Part shown: positions 34,001 through 46,900 of the stretch, in pieces
Layout: every line of letters begins with the position of its first letter
Position numbering within the stretch: the stretch's first letter is position 1
DNA from: Stramonita haemastoma
Lineage: Eukaryota > Mollusca > Gastropoda > Neogastropoda > Muricidae
Length of the DNA stretch: 64,000 bases
Assembly (NCBI GenBank): GCA_030674155.1
Contig: CM060323.1
Coordinates: 880,493 to 944,492, forward strand
Reading direction: 5' to 3'
Notes under the pieces: model-generated
Seen by the model: only the letters and a program-made list of their open reading frames with translations
Database searches by the model: none
Told to the model about the DNA's origin: nothing
Position numbers and translations under genes: made by a program

Positions 34001-37000
34001 AATGATGTTAACCCTAGTAGCGCTGTTCCCGGATTACTCCGGAGTGACGTAGTGCAGCATTTCTGGCGGCTCCCGGAATATTCCGCGATGACGTCAGTGA
34101 TCGTAATTGAAGGCTTTCTTTTGCTTTCAAAGGTCATCCAATGAACGTGAAGGCCATTGTAGGGCCGCAGAAATGGGTGAAGGTCGTCGCCAGTCGCAAG
34201 CAACGAGGATTCTGATTGGTTTAGAGGTGTATTTTTTATTTTTTTTGGACGAACGTCGATCGCCTGAAAACAAAATGGCGGCAAAGTGTTTGCACTCGTA
34301 TCACTCGAAGTATTTTTCGAGTTTTTTGACGATATTGACGGCGATGAGGAGTTTTAGAGGCTGGATTTGGTTGAATTAAACGATAATAGAGATGATTGTG
34401 AAATATTTTTGAAAAACTTCGGAAAAATTGATCGCGATCGGACTGAATCGAGCGGCGCTAAGTTTTGTCCAAAGCACTTCATAGCTACCGGGCGATTTCG
34501 ATGTCATACATTGTTTTACTTTATTTTAACGCAACACGGCTTCGAAATAACTGTTTTTTAAGTCATTTCTATATACTGTCGAGTACTTTGCATCACACGA
34601 AATCAAGCGATTGTCGTATTTTCGTCATAGAACGCCGCCAGTTCGCACGAAATAAGTGTTCACCGCCATGACGATCGCGATCGCGTCGATCATTTCACTG
34701 GACTTTTCCGAGTATTTGACGACCGATAAAGCCACGGAAGCTCTTTATTTTTTCAAAACTTATGTCAAGAGACAGTATTTATCGAATCATGACATTTTTG
34801 CACCGCAACAACATTGCATATCGTGTTAAAATCAATCTGGGTCACCGACATCGCAACAGTGATTGGTAGTGCACGCGCAGTTTTTAAACTTTATTTATTT
34901 TTTACATTATCATAAACACTACATGCTGCTATAAAATTTCACTCTTTTAAAAGCTTGTTATCTAAGCTTTCCAGTGATTTACAACTTTACACACTTAGTT
35001 TAGTTTTACATATCAATATCAGGAGTTGTTTGACCCCACCCTACTGCAAATCAACAATGGCTGCTGTTAATTCAGCCAGCAGCACCTAGTACCGCTGCCG
35101 TTATTACAGCGCTACTAGGGTTAAAACTTCACTTTACTTACATTGGTTTTTAAGAGCAAGTAAAAGTCAGAAGTTTTGCTGATTTTTTTTTGTTTTGACA
35201 GAAATACCCCTTACTTATTTTGAGTGATATTGTAAAAAAAAAAAAAAAAAAAAAATCCCATTGAATTTTGAAATAATCTTGCAATTGTATCTAGATGTTT
35301 GGGCACAAGTTGCATCCTGATATTTCAATAATAAACTTTCTAAAATAAAAAGCTCTGTAACACCTGACTTTGTTAAGAGGTAGAGCTCTACTCTTTTAAG
35401 TCTGATAGTTCTCCAAAGAGTTATTATCCCCTAGGTGGCAGCTCAAAGTGTGAGCATTCTAACATTGCGCACATGTGACTGTAAAGATAAATCATAAAGA
35501 AGGGTATATTTCCCCTTTGCAGTAAGGAAATACAGGAAAGTGGGGAAAAAATGTCTGCAGTTGGCACTGTAGTGTTGGTAGATCACAAGATGTATTGAAA
35601 CCATGCAGAGTCCTCACTTTAGAATCAGTTTTCTACTGAAGACTGTTTTGATTGATCAGCAGGTTTGAAGTTGTAAACACAAGGTACACAGACAGAGTGT
35701 CAGAATTCTGTTATTGGTAAATCAGCAGAAAATTCTTTAATTACATTATTTTAAATACCCTAATAATAGTGATAAGTTCTATCCTAAGTGCATCATCTGT
35801 GTGTGGGTGTGTGTCCTCACAGCTTTTCCCTGTTGGGGCGGGGAAATGCAAAGACCATGTCGGATGCACCTAGCCTGACTTGTCAGGCGCTTAACTGCAG
35901 TGCAATGCATTTTCAAATTTCACTCCTATGACAGACAACAATAGTTGCTGTCTGAGTGTTCAATGTAGAAGAATACGACTAGCTCTACAAGACGAAAAAA
36001 AAATTATTTAAGTTGGATCCCATGTCACACAAATTTTGTTTGATGTAAAACTATTTTGTATTCAATACCAAAAAAAAAGTCAGATCCTAAGTTACTTGAA
36101 TTAAAGCTGACAATATTGAATGAATGGTTTATTCACTTTCAAACACTTTTCATACAGCTTACAAGTTTTTCTGTCACGTGAACAACACTGTTCCTTTTGC
36201 ATCTTCAGGTCAGTGACAGCAGACGTCCTGAGGGGTGATGGCATCGCCACACCTTACTGGTGCACGTCTTCCACCAGGGCAAGTCAGTGGCCGACAGTCT
36301 ACTGGGCCTCAACTTGCCAGGAGTGGAAACAGCAGCAATTCCTGCCACACCATCTGCAGCACAAGCCTCGGCAGCTGAACCCAACAGCTCTTCTGCAGCA
36401 GCAGAAGCGGCCAAACCCTCGTACGAGAGCCTTTCGGAGGAAACTGTAGAGAGCGGCTTGGTGGAGAAAGAGGACGTGGAGGAGAAGGAGACCCTGGAGA
36501 ACTTGGAAGAAAGCGAACAGGAGTTCTCCCAGCACCTGCACAAGTGCTCGGCTCAGGAGACCATCGACGACCTGGACGAAAGTGAGCAGGAGTTTTCGCG
36601 CCAGCTGCAGGCCTGCACGGCCAGGATGGAGTCCACCTTGGTGGAGGAGGCGAGGTCATCGCGACAGAAGGGCAACTCCACCACCTGGGAAGAACCTTCG
36701 GCCATAGGCAGTCAGGAGGGGCAGGGCAAAGAGGAGGAGGAGGAAGAGGATGACTTTGAGGATGCTGTGGAAGCTGAACAGAACAGTGCTGAAGAGGATG
36801 GAAACGTTTCCGAGGAAGCCCAAGTTGCCTGTGGGTGAGTATTCTTTGGCTTTACTACAGCTGTGGAGATCTTTTTAGTTTTCTCTTGCAAGCTGGAACC
36901 AGCAGTCAGTGTTTTGTTCTACATGTAGCCCTAGCGCTGTTCTGTCTTTGCATGATATGCATTATGAGTGTAGGGAGGATTCATAAAAAAAACAGGTTGC

Positions 37001-40000
37001 TTTTAGACCTTTAAGTGACAATCTCTCCGTCTCCAAAGAGGTACATTGTATTCTTTACTGATCAGTGTTCAAGTCTCTTCCAAGCAAAACACGTTATTGT
37101 AGTGGTTTTGGTAGCTCTCGGTATAGCGGACAGTCAGGAGACTTTGCCATAGCTTCTTGAGTTTCCCTGAAACAGTTGGGTTCAGTTTTAGACCCAGTTT
37201 GATACTTAATCATGCAGTGCTAAGAAAAATAGGATTGATTTTATAAACGTTCTGGATGAGCTGTATACGTCTGAGCTCAACATTGCATGAAAAAAAGGAG
37301 CAAGATGTGATGCATTAGACGTCTGTCCAGGATATTTCATTTTTTCTATTAAGGTGGGACACTGGGGTCGAAACTGATGAAATTTTGTTTACAAGCCCTT
37401 AAGTTATGCCATATATATTGAAAGGGCATCACTGGTAAAGCATAAAATTCAAAGAATTACTCAGTTTTCTGTACTGTTGCAATGGAAACAATCCAATATG
37501 GCCGCCAAAACTAATATTTCAAACTCCTGAACCTTTTTATCTATAACAAGTACGAGTAACCTGTTTCTACAGGCATATTTTATTATCTGAATTCTTTAAT
37601 TTCACACAAGGAAGTCTCCATAAATGTATCCAGCAATTTTTAATTCTAAAAAAAAATCACGATTTGACCCGTGTCTCACCTTAAACTGTTGTACTACAAG
37701 CTGGCTGTGACTATTTGTTGGGGGGCAAAGGCAATACTAAAAGGATGGTGTTTGTGCAGGTGTGTTTCTGACGGACTGGCAGAGCTGGAGTGGCTGGACA
37801 TCCACGTGTGCGTGGCGGTGTCGGCCTCAGAGTTCTGGTGCCAGCTGCCCGACGCCCGCTCCATCCTGGCGGGCACCACCCTGGGCATCGAGCGTGCCCG
37901 CGCCTCGGGCAGCGGGGGGGTGAGGGAGGTGAGGGTGGGCCACCTGTACCTGGTGTGCGACCCCCCCCACACCAACTACCGGGGCAAGGTATTGAGCGAG
38001 GGGGAGGAGGGGGGCGGGGTGGTGGTGCTGAAGCTGGACTACGGCACAGAGGAGCGCGTGGCCCCCGCCTGCCTCCACCCCCTGGCCAGGCACCAGCTGG
38101 AGCTGCCCGCGCAGGCCTTCTGCTGTTGCCTGGGAGACGCGGACGAGGTCGGCGCGTCCCAGGAGTGGCTGGACAACTTGATCGCTCAGGGAGAGGCTGT
38201 GGACTCCGACCTGCAGGTCAAGGTCGTGGGGCGCAAAGCCAACGGTGTTCTGTTGGTGGATGTGCAAGAGAGACCGGGGTCCTCCAAAAACTCGTCCAGT
38301 CAGGCGGCTGAGGAGGAGGAGAGTGAGGGGGACGTTCAGACCAGCAGCAATAGCAGCAAACCGGTGGGCGGGGAGGTGTCTATGGACACTCTGGAGATCT
38401 CCCAGCCAGTGCTGCAGTCCACCATCCTGGGGGACACCATGGCCCAGTACCACATGGAGAAGTCTGAGGGAGGAGAGAACGATTACCTGTGAGTGTTGTG
38501 GTGTGTTTGTCTGCTTCGTCTTGATACAGTCATTATTTATTTACTAGGGGTTTTGTTCAACTTGGTAGTAGAGAAAAGATTGGTTTCTTTTTTTTGCTCA
38601 GGCAAGTTTGCATGTGTCAGTTCTGTTGTATAGAATTGATTTATTTTTCCCTGGAAGATGATGAAGGTAAAATATGGAACATTGAGTTACTGTGGGGAAA
38701 AAGCCTGTTTGGACCTGTGCCAGTGGCACTTTTAGAAAGTTTGCTGCTCTCTTGCAACTTTGATGTTGCCCCAATTTTGCTTTTTAGCCAGATAGTCTAT
38801 GGAAAAAAAGCTTTACAGAAAAGGTCAACAGTGTGCAGACTTTTCCTGTGTAATCGGTTCAGTCTTTAGGAAAATTTGATATTAGTTTTGCTGGTTTCTG
38901 TGATTTTTTCCAGTTCCCCTCAGCTGGGAAAAAGTTGAGGGATGTGTGTTGCTTTTGTTACGTTCTTTTACTTTCCTTCCTCCAATCTTGGCTGGAGCTG
39001 TGGGGTTCACCAGTGGTGTGATTTTGTGTGTGCCACCATTTTTACCCACCATCAACAACTTTGGGGGTAGTTTTGCTGTAAAGCTTTGTAATTCAGGGCT
39101 GATCTGCTTTGACTGTTAGGATACTTCTGTAGAGGAAGGAGGTTCGTAACTCATGAGCGGATCTTGCAAGCCTGCAAAGTGACATTGGGGACCATTGTTT
39201 TTGATCCTATTGTGTACTTCCCTGTAAGATCTTATTTTTAAAAAGTGAATTTCCCACAAAACTGCTGAATTATCCTCTACTGGGTAAAGGAAAGCCAATA
39301 ATAAGCACTATAGTGTCCTGGAAAACTAACTTCAAACAGAATTTCATTGTAATTGAAAGACTTGTATCCGATATCTTGGCCTTCAGATTGAAAAGAGGTT
39401 TGTTTGGCAATTTTTCCCCCCTCCAAATTATGCAGCTCTAGGTACAAAGCAAACTTTGCTGTATCCTTTGTCTGGTATTTCTTTTTTCTTGCCATTCTTC
39501 ACCTGATGTCTCTGACGAGGTGACAGCCCCGATATGGCCTGTGCGGTCAGCGGGGCTCTAAGCAACATCACTGGATTGGATTGGACCTGATGTCTCTCAC
39601 CTTCCCTTTCTAAATTTATGTTCATGTGGCATATGTGCGTGTGAAGGTCTCACAGCTTGGACGACTTCAAGGACTACAGAGTGACTGTGGCCCCAGGAGC
39701 AGAGCCGGACAGCTTCTACGTTGTGAAAGCGTCTTCCCAGGGCCTGTTGGAGGCCCTTGCTGACGAGATTGAAGAGGACGTCAAGGAGAGCGTGGACTCC
39801 TTGCCTGACGGGGAAGCGCTGGCAGTCAACTCCCCCTGTTTGGTGCTGCAGGAAAGCTCGGCCACATGGTTCCGTGGACAGGTCAAGTCCAGCGGGGAAA
39901 GATTAAAGGTGAGGAGGGGTGGTCTTTGGAGCAAGGAAGAGGGCAGGAGGGTTTAGACGGTTCCCTGCCAACAAGGAAACTGGGAGGTTCTGGGTTTGAT

Positions 40001-40912
40001 TCCCAGCCTTGCCGTTTTTTCCCAGTTTGACGGGGGGGAAAAATCAAAGTGAACGTCAAAGTCATTTGGATGAGACTATAAACCAAGGCCCCGTGTGCGA
40101 ACACACGCAGAACATCTTGCACACATGTAAAACCCATTCTGCCTTTAACAAGAGCAGGCCACTGTGTGCCGGTAGGAGCGGATAATAACAAAAAACAACA
40201 ACCCCAGCATGCTCACAGGAGCCGCGTTTAGACACCATCCCTGAGGAAATATCAGGGAATTGGAGTCCCAGGGTGATGCAGGGCTGTATATGGCAACGTT
40301 CTGGCGGCTCCTGTGACGGCACTGGAACCATGCGTATTGTTGGTGATTGCCTTTCCAGTGGACCATTCCAGTGACGTGGAGAGGGGAGGGGGGGTTTGCT
40401 GCATGGGTAACAGTTTGCACTTCACACTCTCTTACCCAGGCTGTGCACTCTAGTCTGTAGAGCACAATTTCATTATCTTCTGAGACGGACGGATGCCTAC
40501 TAGGTGGTCTGTGTTGTTAACTGGCCATATCTCAAAATATGAGTTTTGTTTTCTACAAGTCTGTGCAGAGGTACCATAACTTGTATGGTTTTAGACAGAA
40601 CATGTTCTGGTTAGCGCTGTGGATTTAGCAGGAGCAGAATCTGCAAAGTACCATGTCACCCTCTGGGGGAAGTTTACATGCATGCATCACACATAGTTAC
40701 CTTATGGGAGTCAAACACTTTTCGATTGCCCATGCATTGTTTAATGAAGTGAACTAGAAGTATTTGTATGTTGGTGTCACTGAGCATCTGAATGTTGAAG
40801 CAAATTGAATGATTCATTTTTTTTTTTTAAGTTTTAAATGGTTTTGAAAAGAAATTGAAGAGTGAACCTTGCATAAAAAAAATCTGATTTATGTCATTAG
40901 TCATAAACTGTA

Positions 40913-40992
<80 letters not shown>

Positions 40993-43900
40993 GTAACATC
41001 ATACTATGCATGTTGAAACGCAGGTGCTATGTGTGGACCGAGGAGTGGTGCTAGAGGTGGGGAAGGAGGAGGTGCGAGAACTGCCGACGCGACTGCTGGA
41101 CACCCCTGTGCAGGCCGTGCTGTGCCGCCTGGCTGATGTGGTGCCTGTGGAGGACCAGTGGTGCGAGGCTGCCCTCACCTTGTTCACAGGTACCTCAGAA
41201 TCAGAATCAGAATCAGAATCAGAAATTATTTATTGCCATTAAAGTCACATGGACTTATTGACACAACAATATAAACTCAACATATTCATCAATACAACAT
41301 ACTATTCACTGGTCAGCATGACTGAAATGATGTGCAGGCAAAAACAAAAAAACAAAAACAAAAACAAAAAAACACCCAAAACTACCACAAAGCAAAACCA
41401 TGTTGCATTCTATCTTATTTCAATTGTTCTCTTTTTTCAAAACAGGAACAAACATATTGAATTATTTCAGCTTGATGATTATCAGTTACTAAAACATTGC
41501 TTAATTTGTCTATACCATTCTTATATTCTTTGACATCAGATTTCAGATTTACCAATATTTGTTTTCGTTGTTCAGTATATAAGATACACTCATCAAGTAA
41601 ATGAAACTCATCTTCTATTTTGTTGCAGTATTGACAAGTTCTGTTCTCTCTTGGTATATTCTTATATCTTCCTTTTTCTATCATTAAATCATGGCAACTT
41701 GTACGAAATTTACAAAATGTTTTCCTATGGTTTTTGTTTTCACAGTTAATCAGATATGGTTCTAGTCTATATTCTTTAGTCACAAAATTATAAAAGTTAA
41801 GTTTTGTGTACTCTTGTTTCTGGTTAATCCAAAATGTTTTATATAAACTCTCCAGTTTTGTTTGTATTGCATGGCACAATCGGTGTACATCAAGTGTACT
41901 TTGGTTTTCCCATACATGTTTAAAACCAATTTTACACAGAACATTTTTAACTGTGCTAATCCACCGATCATATTCATTATCAGCGTGTTCGTCAGCAACA
42001 AGTATTTACCTTCCTGTTCCACGCATTGCCTGTGATTAGCAAAACACAAAAAATGTTTTTACTTTTGATTTTATGGCCAGTATTTTTAGTGTTGAAACCT
42101 AGCCACGTCTAGTGTTTGATGTTTGACACTTTGAATTGATCACTGTCGTTTTCAGGTTTGAAACCTTCTGACTGGAAACATTTTAAACTCGTCCCCAGTG
42201 TTTTTAGTTTTAAACTACTTTCCTCAAATATAGGTTTTTGAATTTATACCCATCATTTTAGTTTCAAACCATACCAGATGTAGATACTACCCAACTGTGA
42301 TATTTAACATGCTCTGTGAAACTTTCACTTTTCTCGCATTTATAATTAATTTTAGTTCATTTCATCCATGAAAGCAGAAGTTGTATTTGACACTTATCAC
42401 TTACCATTTAGTTAATTTCATCCATCAAAGCAGAAGTTGTATTCGACACTTATCACTTACCGCTTTTCCCCCTTTCCCCTTCTTTCAAAAAAACCAGATT
42501 TCATCAGCAGCAGCAGCAGCAGTGGTGGGCCCCTGAAGGTGACGTCGCAGGGCCTGTGCCCCGACAGCGGTGCCCACAGAGTGACGCTGCGTGACGAGAG
42601 TCAGAGCGAGGGGAGCGTGACGCGGAGCATTGTGGGGGTGGAGTGCTCCATCAACCGCTCCCTGGTGGAGCTGGGCTACGCAGAGGCCGTGCCTGGCTCC
42701 CCGCTGGAGGTGGCCCTGCAGGTGGAGAGAACCATCAACGACCCGGACACCATCGACCAGATGGGTCAGTGCGTACAGACAGTCTGTCTGTCTGTTTTGT
42801 TACCTGTCTTTTACTTTTCACTGTGTGTGTGTGTGTGTGTGGGGGGGGAGTTATGGACAAGATAGAGCAGATGGGTCGGTATAGACAGCCTGTCTGTTTG
42901 GTCACCTGTCTTTAACTTTTCTTTAGGGGGGGGGGGGGGTTATGGACAAAATTGAGCAGATGGGTGGGTACAGTGTGTTTGTTTTGTCACCTTTTTTTCT
43001 TTTTTTTTAACTTTTCTTTGGGGGGGGGGGGTTATGGACAAAATGGAGCAGATGAGTGGGTACAGCCTGTTTGTTTGTCACCTTTTAAAATTTTTCTTTG
43101 GGGGGGGGGGTTCAAGCAGATGGGTGGGTACAGCATTTGTCACCTTTTTCTCACTTTTCTTTGGGGGGGGGTGGGGGGGTGGTTACAGATAAAATCGAGC
43201 AGATGGGTGGGTACAACCCGTTTGGTTTGCCACCTGTTTTAAAAACTTTTGTGGGGGGAGGGGGGGGGGGGTTACAGACAAGGTCGAGCAGATGGGTGGG
43301 TACAGCATGTTTTCCCACTTTCAGCTCTTCTCAGCTGCTAATTAGTTCATCCCATCCCAGCCCAGTTGGGGCCAGTTGAGCTAATTATAGCAGGAACTGA
43401 CCACACTTGGACTAGGTCAAAGAAAGCGGCATGCTATATATATAGCACTCTTGACTGAGTGATGTTGGAGTTGTGCATTGTGTTCACTCTGTGTGTGTGC
43501 AGAAACGTCCTTCACGGAGCAGTCTTTGCTGAGGGAGAACTCGCTGGGTGACGAGAGCGATGTGGAGGAGAACAGGGAGGAGGAGGAGCAAGACGCCATC
43601 AAGGCGTCAGGCGATGCCCCCAGCGTGGCCACCGAGTCAGACGAAGGTAACGGCAGCAGCGTCAGTAATGGATGAGAGGAAAGTTAGGAAATACACTGCT
43701 CCACTAGGAGCAGACTTTCACTTCTAAACGTCTGGAATCCAGAATTTTTAGATTGGCAGTTAGTGTGTGTGTTGACTCGAGTCAATACACACAAGCGTAT
43801 GTCCTTTATTTTGATAATCTGTACAAGATCTGTTTTCTTACCGTCAGGTTATATGTTTTGTTGATTGTTTTCGTAGATTCACAGAGACTTTTCAGTTATG

Positions 43901-46900
43901 CTTGTATTGGGAATGTACAAGAAATGTGAAACTGAAATATCTAGCTCGTAGAATTTTTTTAATATATTTTTTTTATAAGGATGGTATGGTTGAGATGGGA
44001 GCTATCATTAGCATAAGGTTACATGAATTGTTGCTGTCATTACTTTCATAATGGAGGGTTGGCGTCTTTGAAAATGATAACAGCGATAAAGCTGTTTTGT
44101 CTGAATGGTACAGCTTTGCTGTCACCCCACCCTCCCTCCAGTATGATTTTGTCTCATGTTTATTTTAATGTATTTTCAAAATAGAAATATGTTTTGTGTG
44201 GATATATGTGTCTGTTTGGGTGTTAAGGTACGTCTGTAAATGTTCAAAGTGATAACATCTTTTCGATATTGAATAAAAACAAAATTGTTTTTGGCACAGC
44301 TCATCTAATAATGTGTTTTTTCCTTGAACAGAAAGCAAACACCAGTGTAAGTATGTGCTTTGAGGCTGACATGGTGTGGGCACCCTGTGTAACTGTACTC
44401 CATGCATTCATTATCCATACTGCTTTTTCTTCTGTGTGGTGGACTGGTATTGGACTGTGTAGTTGCATGACTTCTCTCCTTGCTTGTGTAGCTGTGTGTG
44501 TATGGCATCTGTAATCTTTTTTTTTATGGCATCTGTAATCAGGCCTGTGGCAGGGGCTCAAGGGTCTGTCTTGATAGTTGAGGAATCTTGGGGGGAGGGG
44601 GGGGGGGGGGTCAATGTCTTTTGATAGTTGAGGAATCTTTGGGGAGGGGGAGGGGGTCATTTTTGGACGTATACATACATTTCTCAAGCTCAATGTTTAT
44701 CAGTTTTGAGGGGATTGGTTTTACCCAGTGCAGTTTCAAGATGCTTGCAGTACAGTGTGTGGAAAGGAAATGATCCTGATAGTGTGTGACAGTAAAGGAA
44801 ATAATCCCTGATAGTGAGTGACAGTAAAGGAAATGATCCCTGATAGTGAGTGACAGTAAAGGAAATAATCCCTGATAGTGAGTGACAGTGAAGGAAATAT
44901 CCCTGATAGTGAGTGACAGTAAAGGAAATAATCCCTGATAGTGAGTGACAGTAAAGGAAATAATCCCTGATAGTGAGTGACAGTGAAGGAAATAATCCTG
45001 ATAGTGAGTGACAGTAAAGGAAATAATCCCTGATAGTGAGTGACAGTAAAGGAAATAATCCCTGATAGTGTGTGACAGTAAAGGAAATAATCCCTGATAG
45101 TGAGTGACAGTAAAGGAAATAATCCCTGATAGTGAGTGACAGTAAAGGAAATAATCCTGATAGTGTGTGACAGTAAAGGAAATAATCCTGATAGTGAGTG
45201 ACAGTAAAGGAAATAATCCCTGATAGTGAGTGACAGTAAAGGAAATAATCCTGATAGTGAGTGACAGTAAAGGAAATAATCCCTGATAGTGAGTGACAGT
45301 AAAGGAAATGATCCCTGATAGTGTGTGACAGTAAAGGAAATGATCCCTGATAGTGAGTGACAGTAAAGGAAATATCCCTGATAGTGAGTGACAGTAAAGG
45401 AAATATCCCTGATAGTGAGTGACAGTAAAGGAAATAATCCCTGATAGTGAGTGACAGTAAAGGAAATATCCCTGATAGTGAGTGACAGTAAAGGAAATGA
45501 TCCTGATAGTGAGTGACAGTAAAGGAAATGATCCCTGATAGTGAGTGACAGTAAAGGAAATGATCCCTGATAGTGAGTGACAGTAAAGGAAATGATCCCT
45601 GATAGTGAGTGACAGTAAAGGAAATGATCCCTGATAGTGAGTGACAGTAAAGGAAATGATCCCTGATAGTGTAGTGACAGTAAAGGAAATAATCCCTGAT
45701 AGTGAGTGACAGTAAAGGAAATGATCCTGATAGTGAGTGACAGTAAAGGAAATGATCCCTGATAGTGAGTGACAGTAAAGGAAATGATCCCTGATAGTGA
45801 GTGACAGTAAAGGAAATGATCCTGATAGTGAGTGACAGTAAAGGAAATATCCCTGATAGTGAGTGACAGTAAAGGAAATGATCCCTGATAGTGAGTGACA
45901 GTAAAGGAAATAATCCCTGATAGTGAGTGACAGTAAAGGAAATGATCCCTGATAGTGAGTGACAGTAAAGGAAATAATCCCTGATAGTGAGTGACAGTAA
46001 AGGAAATAATCCCTGATAGTGAGTGACAGTAAAGGAACAATCCCTGATAGTGAGTGACAGTGAAAGGAAATAATCCCTGATAGTGAGTGACAGTAAAGGA
46101 AATATCCCTGATAGTGTGTGACAGTAAAGGAAATAATCCCTGATAGTGAGTGACAGTAAAGGAAACAATCCCTGATAGTGAGTGACAGTAAAGGAAATAA
46201 TCCCTGATAGTGAGTGACAGTAAAGGAAATAATCCCTGATAGTGAGTGACAGTAAAGGAAAAATCCCTGATAGTGTGTGACAGTAAAGGAAATAATCCCT
46301 GATAGTGAGTGACAGTAAAGGAAATAATCCCTGATAGTGAGTGACAGTAAAGGAAATGATCCCTGATAGTGAGTGACAGTAAAGGAAATAATCCCTGATA
46401 GTGAGTGACAGTAAAGGAAATAATCCCTGATAGTGAGTGACAGTAAAGGAAATAATCCTGATAGTGAGTGACAGTAAAGGAAATAATCCCTGATAGTGAG
46501 TGACAGTAAAGGAAATGATCCCTGATAGTGAGTGACAGTAAAGGAAATAATCCCTGATAGTGAGTGACAGTAAAGGAAATGATCCCTGATAGTGAGTGAC
46601 AGTAAAGGAAATAATCCCTGATAGTGGTGACAGTAAAGGAAATAATCCCTGATAGTGAGTGACAGTAAAGGAAATAATCCCTGATAGTGAGTGACAGTAA
46701 AGGAAATAATCCCTGATAGTGAGTGACAGTAAAGGAAATGATCCCTGATAGTGTAGTGACAGTAAAGGAAATTGAATCCCTGATAGTGAGTGACAGTAAA
46801 GGAAATGATCCCTGATAGTGAGTGACAGTAAAGGAAATGATCCCTGATAGTGGAGTTGTAGACAGTAAAGGAAATGATCCTGATAGTGAGTGACAGTAAA

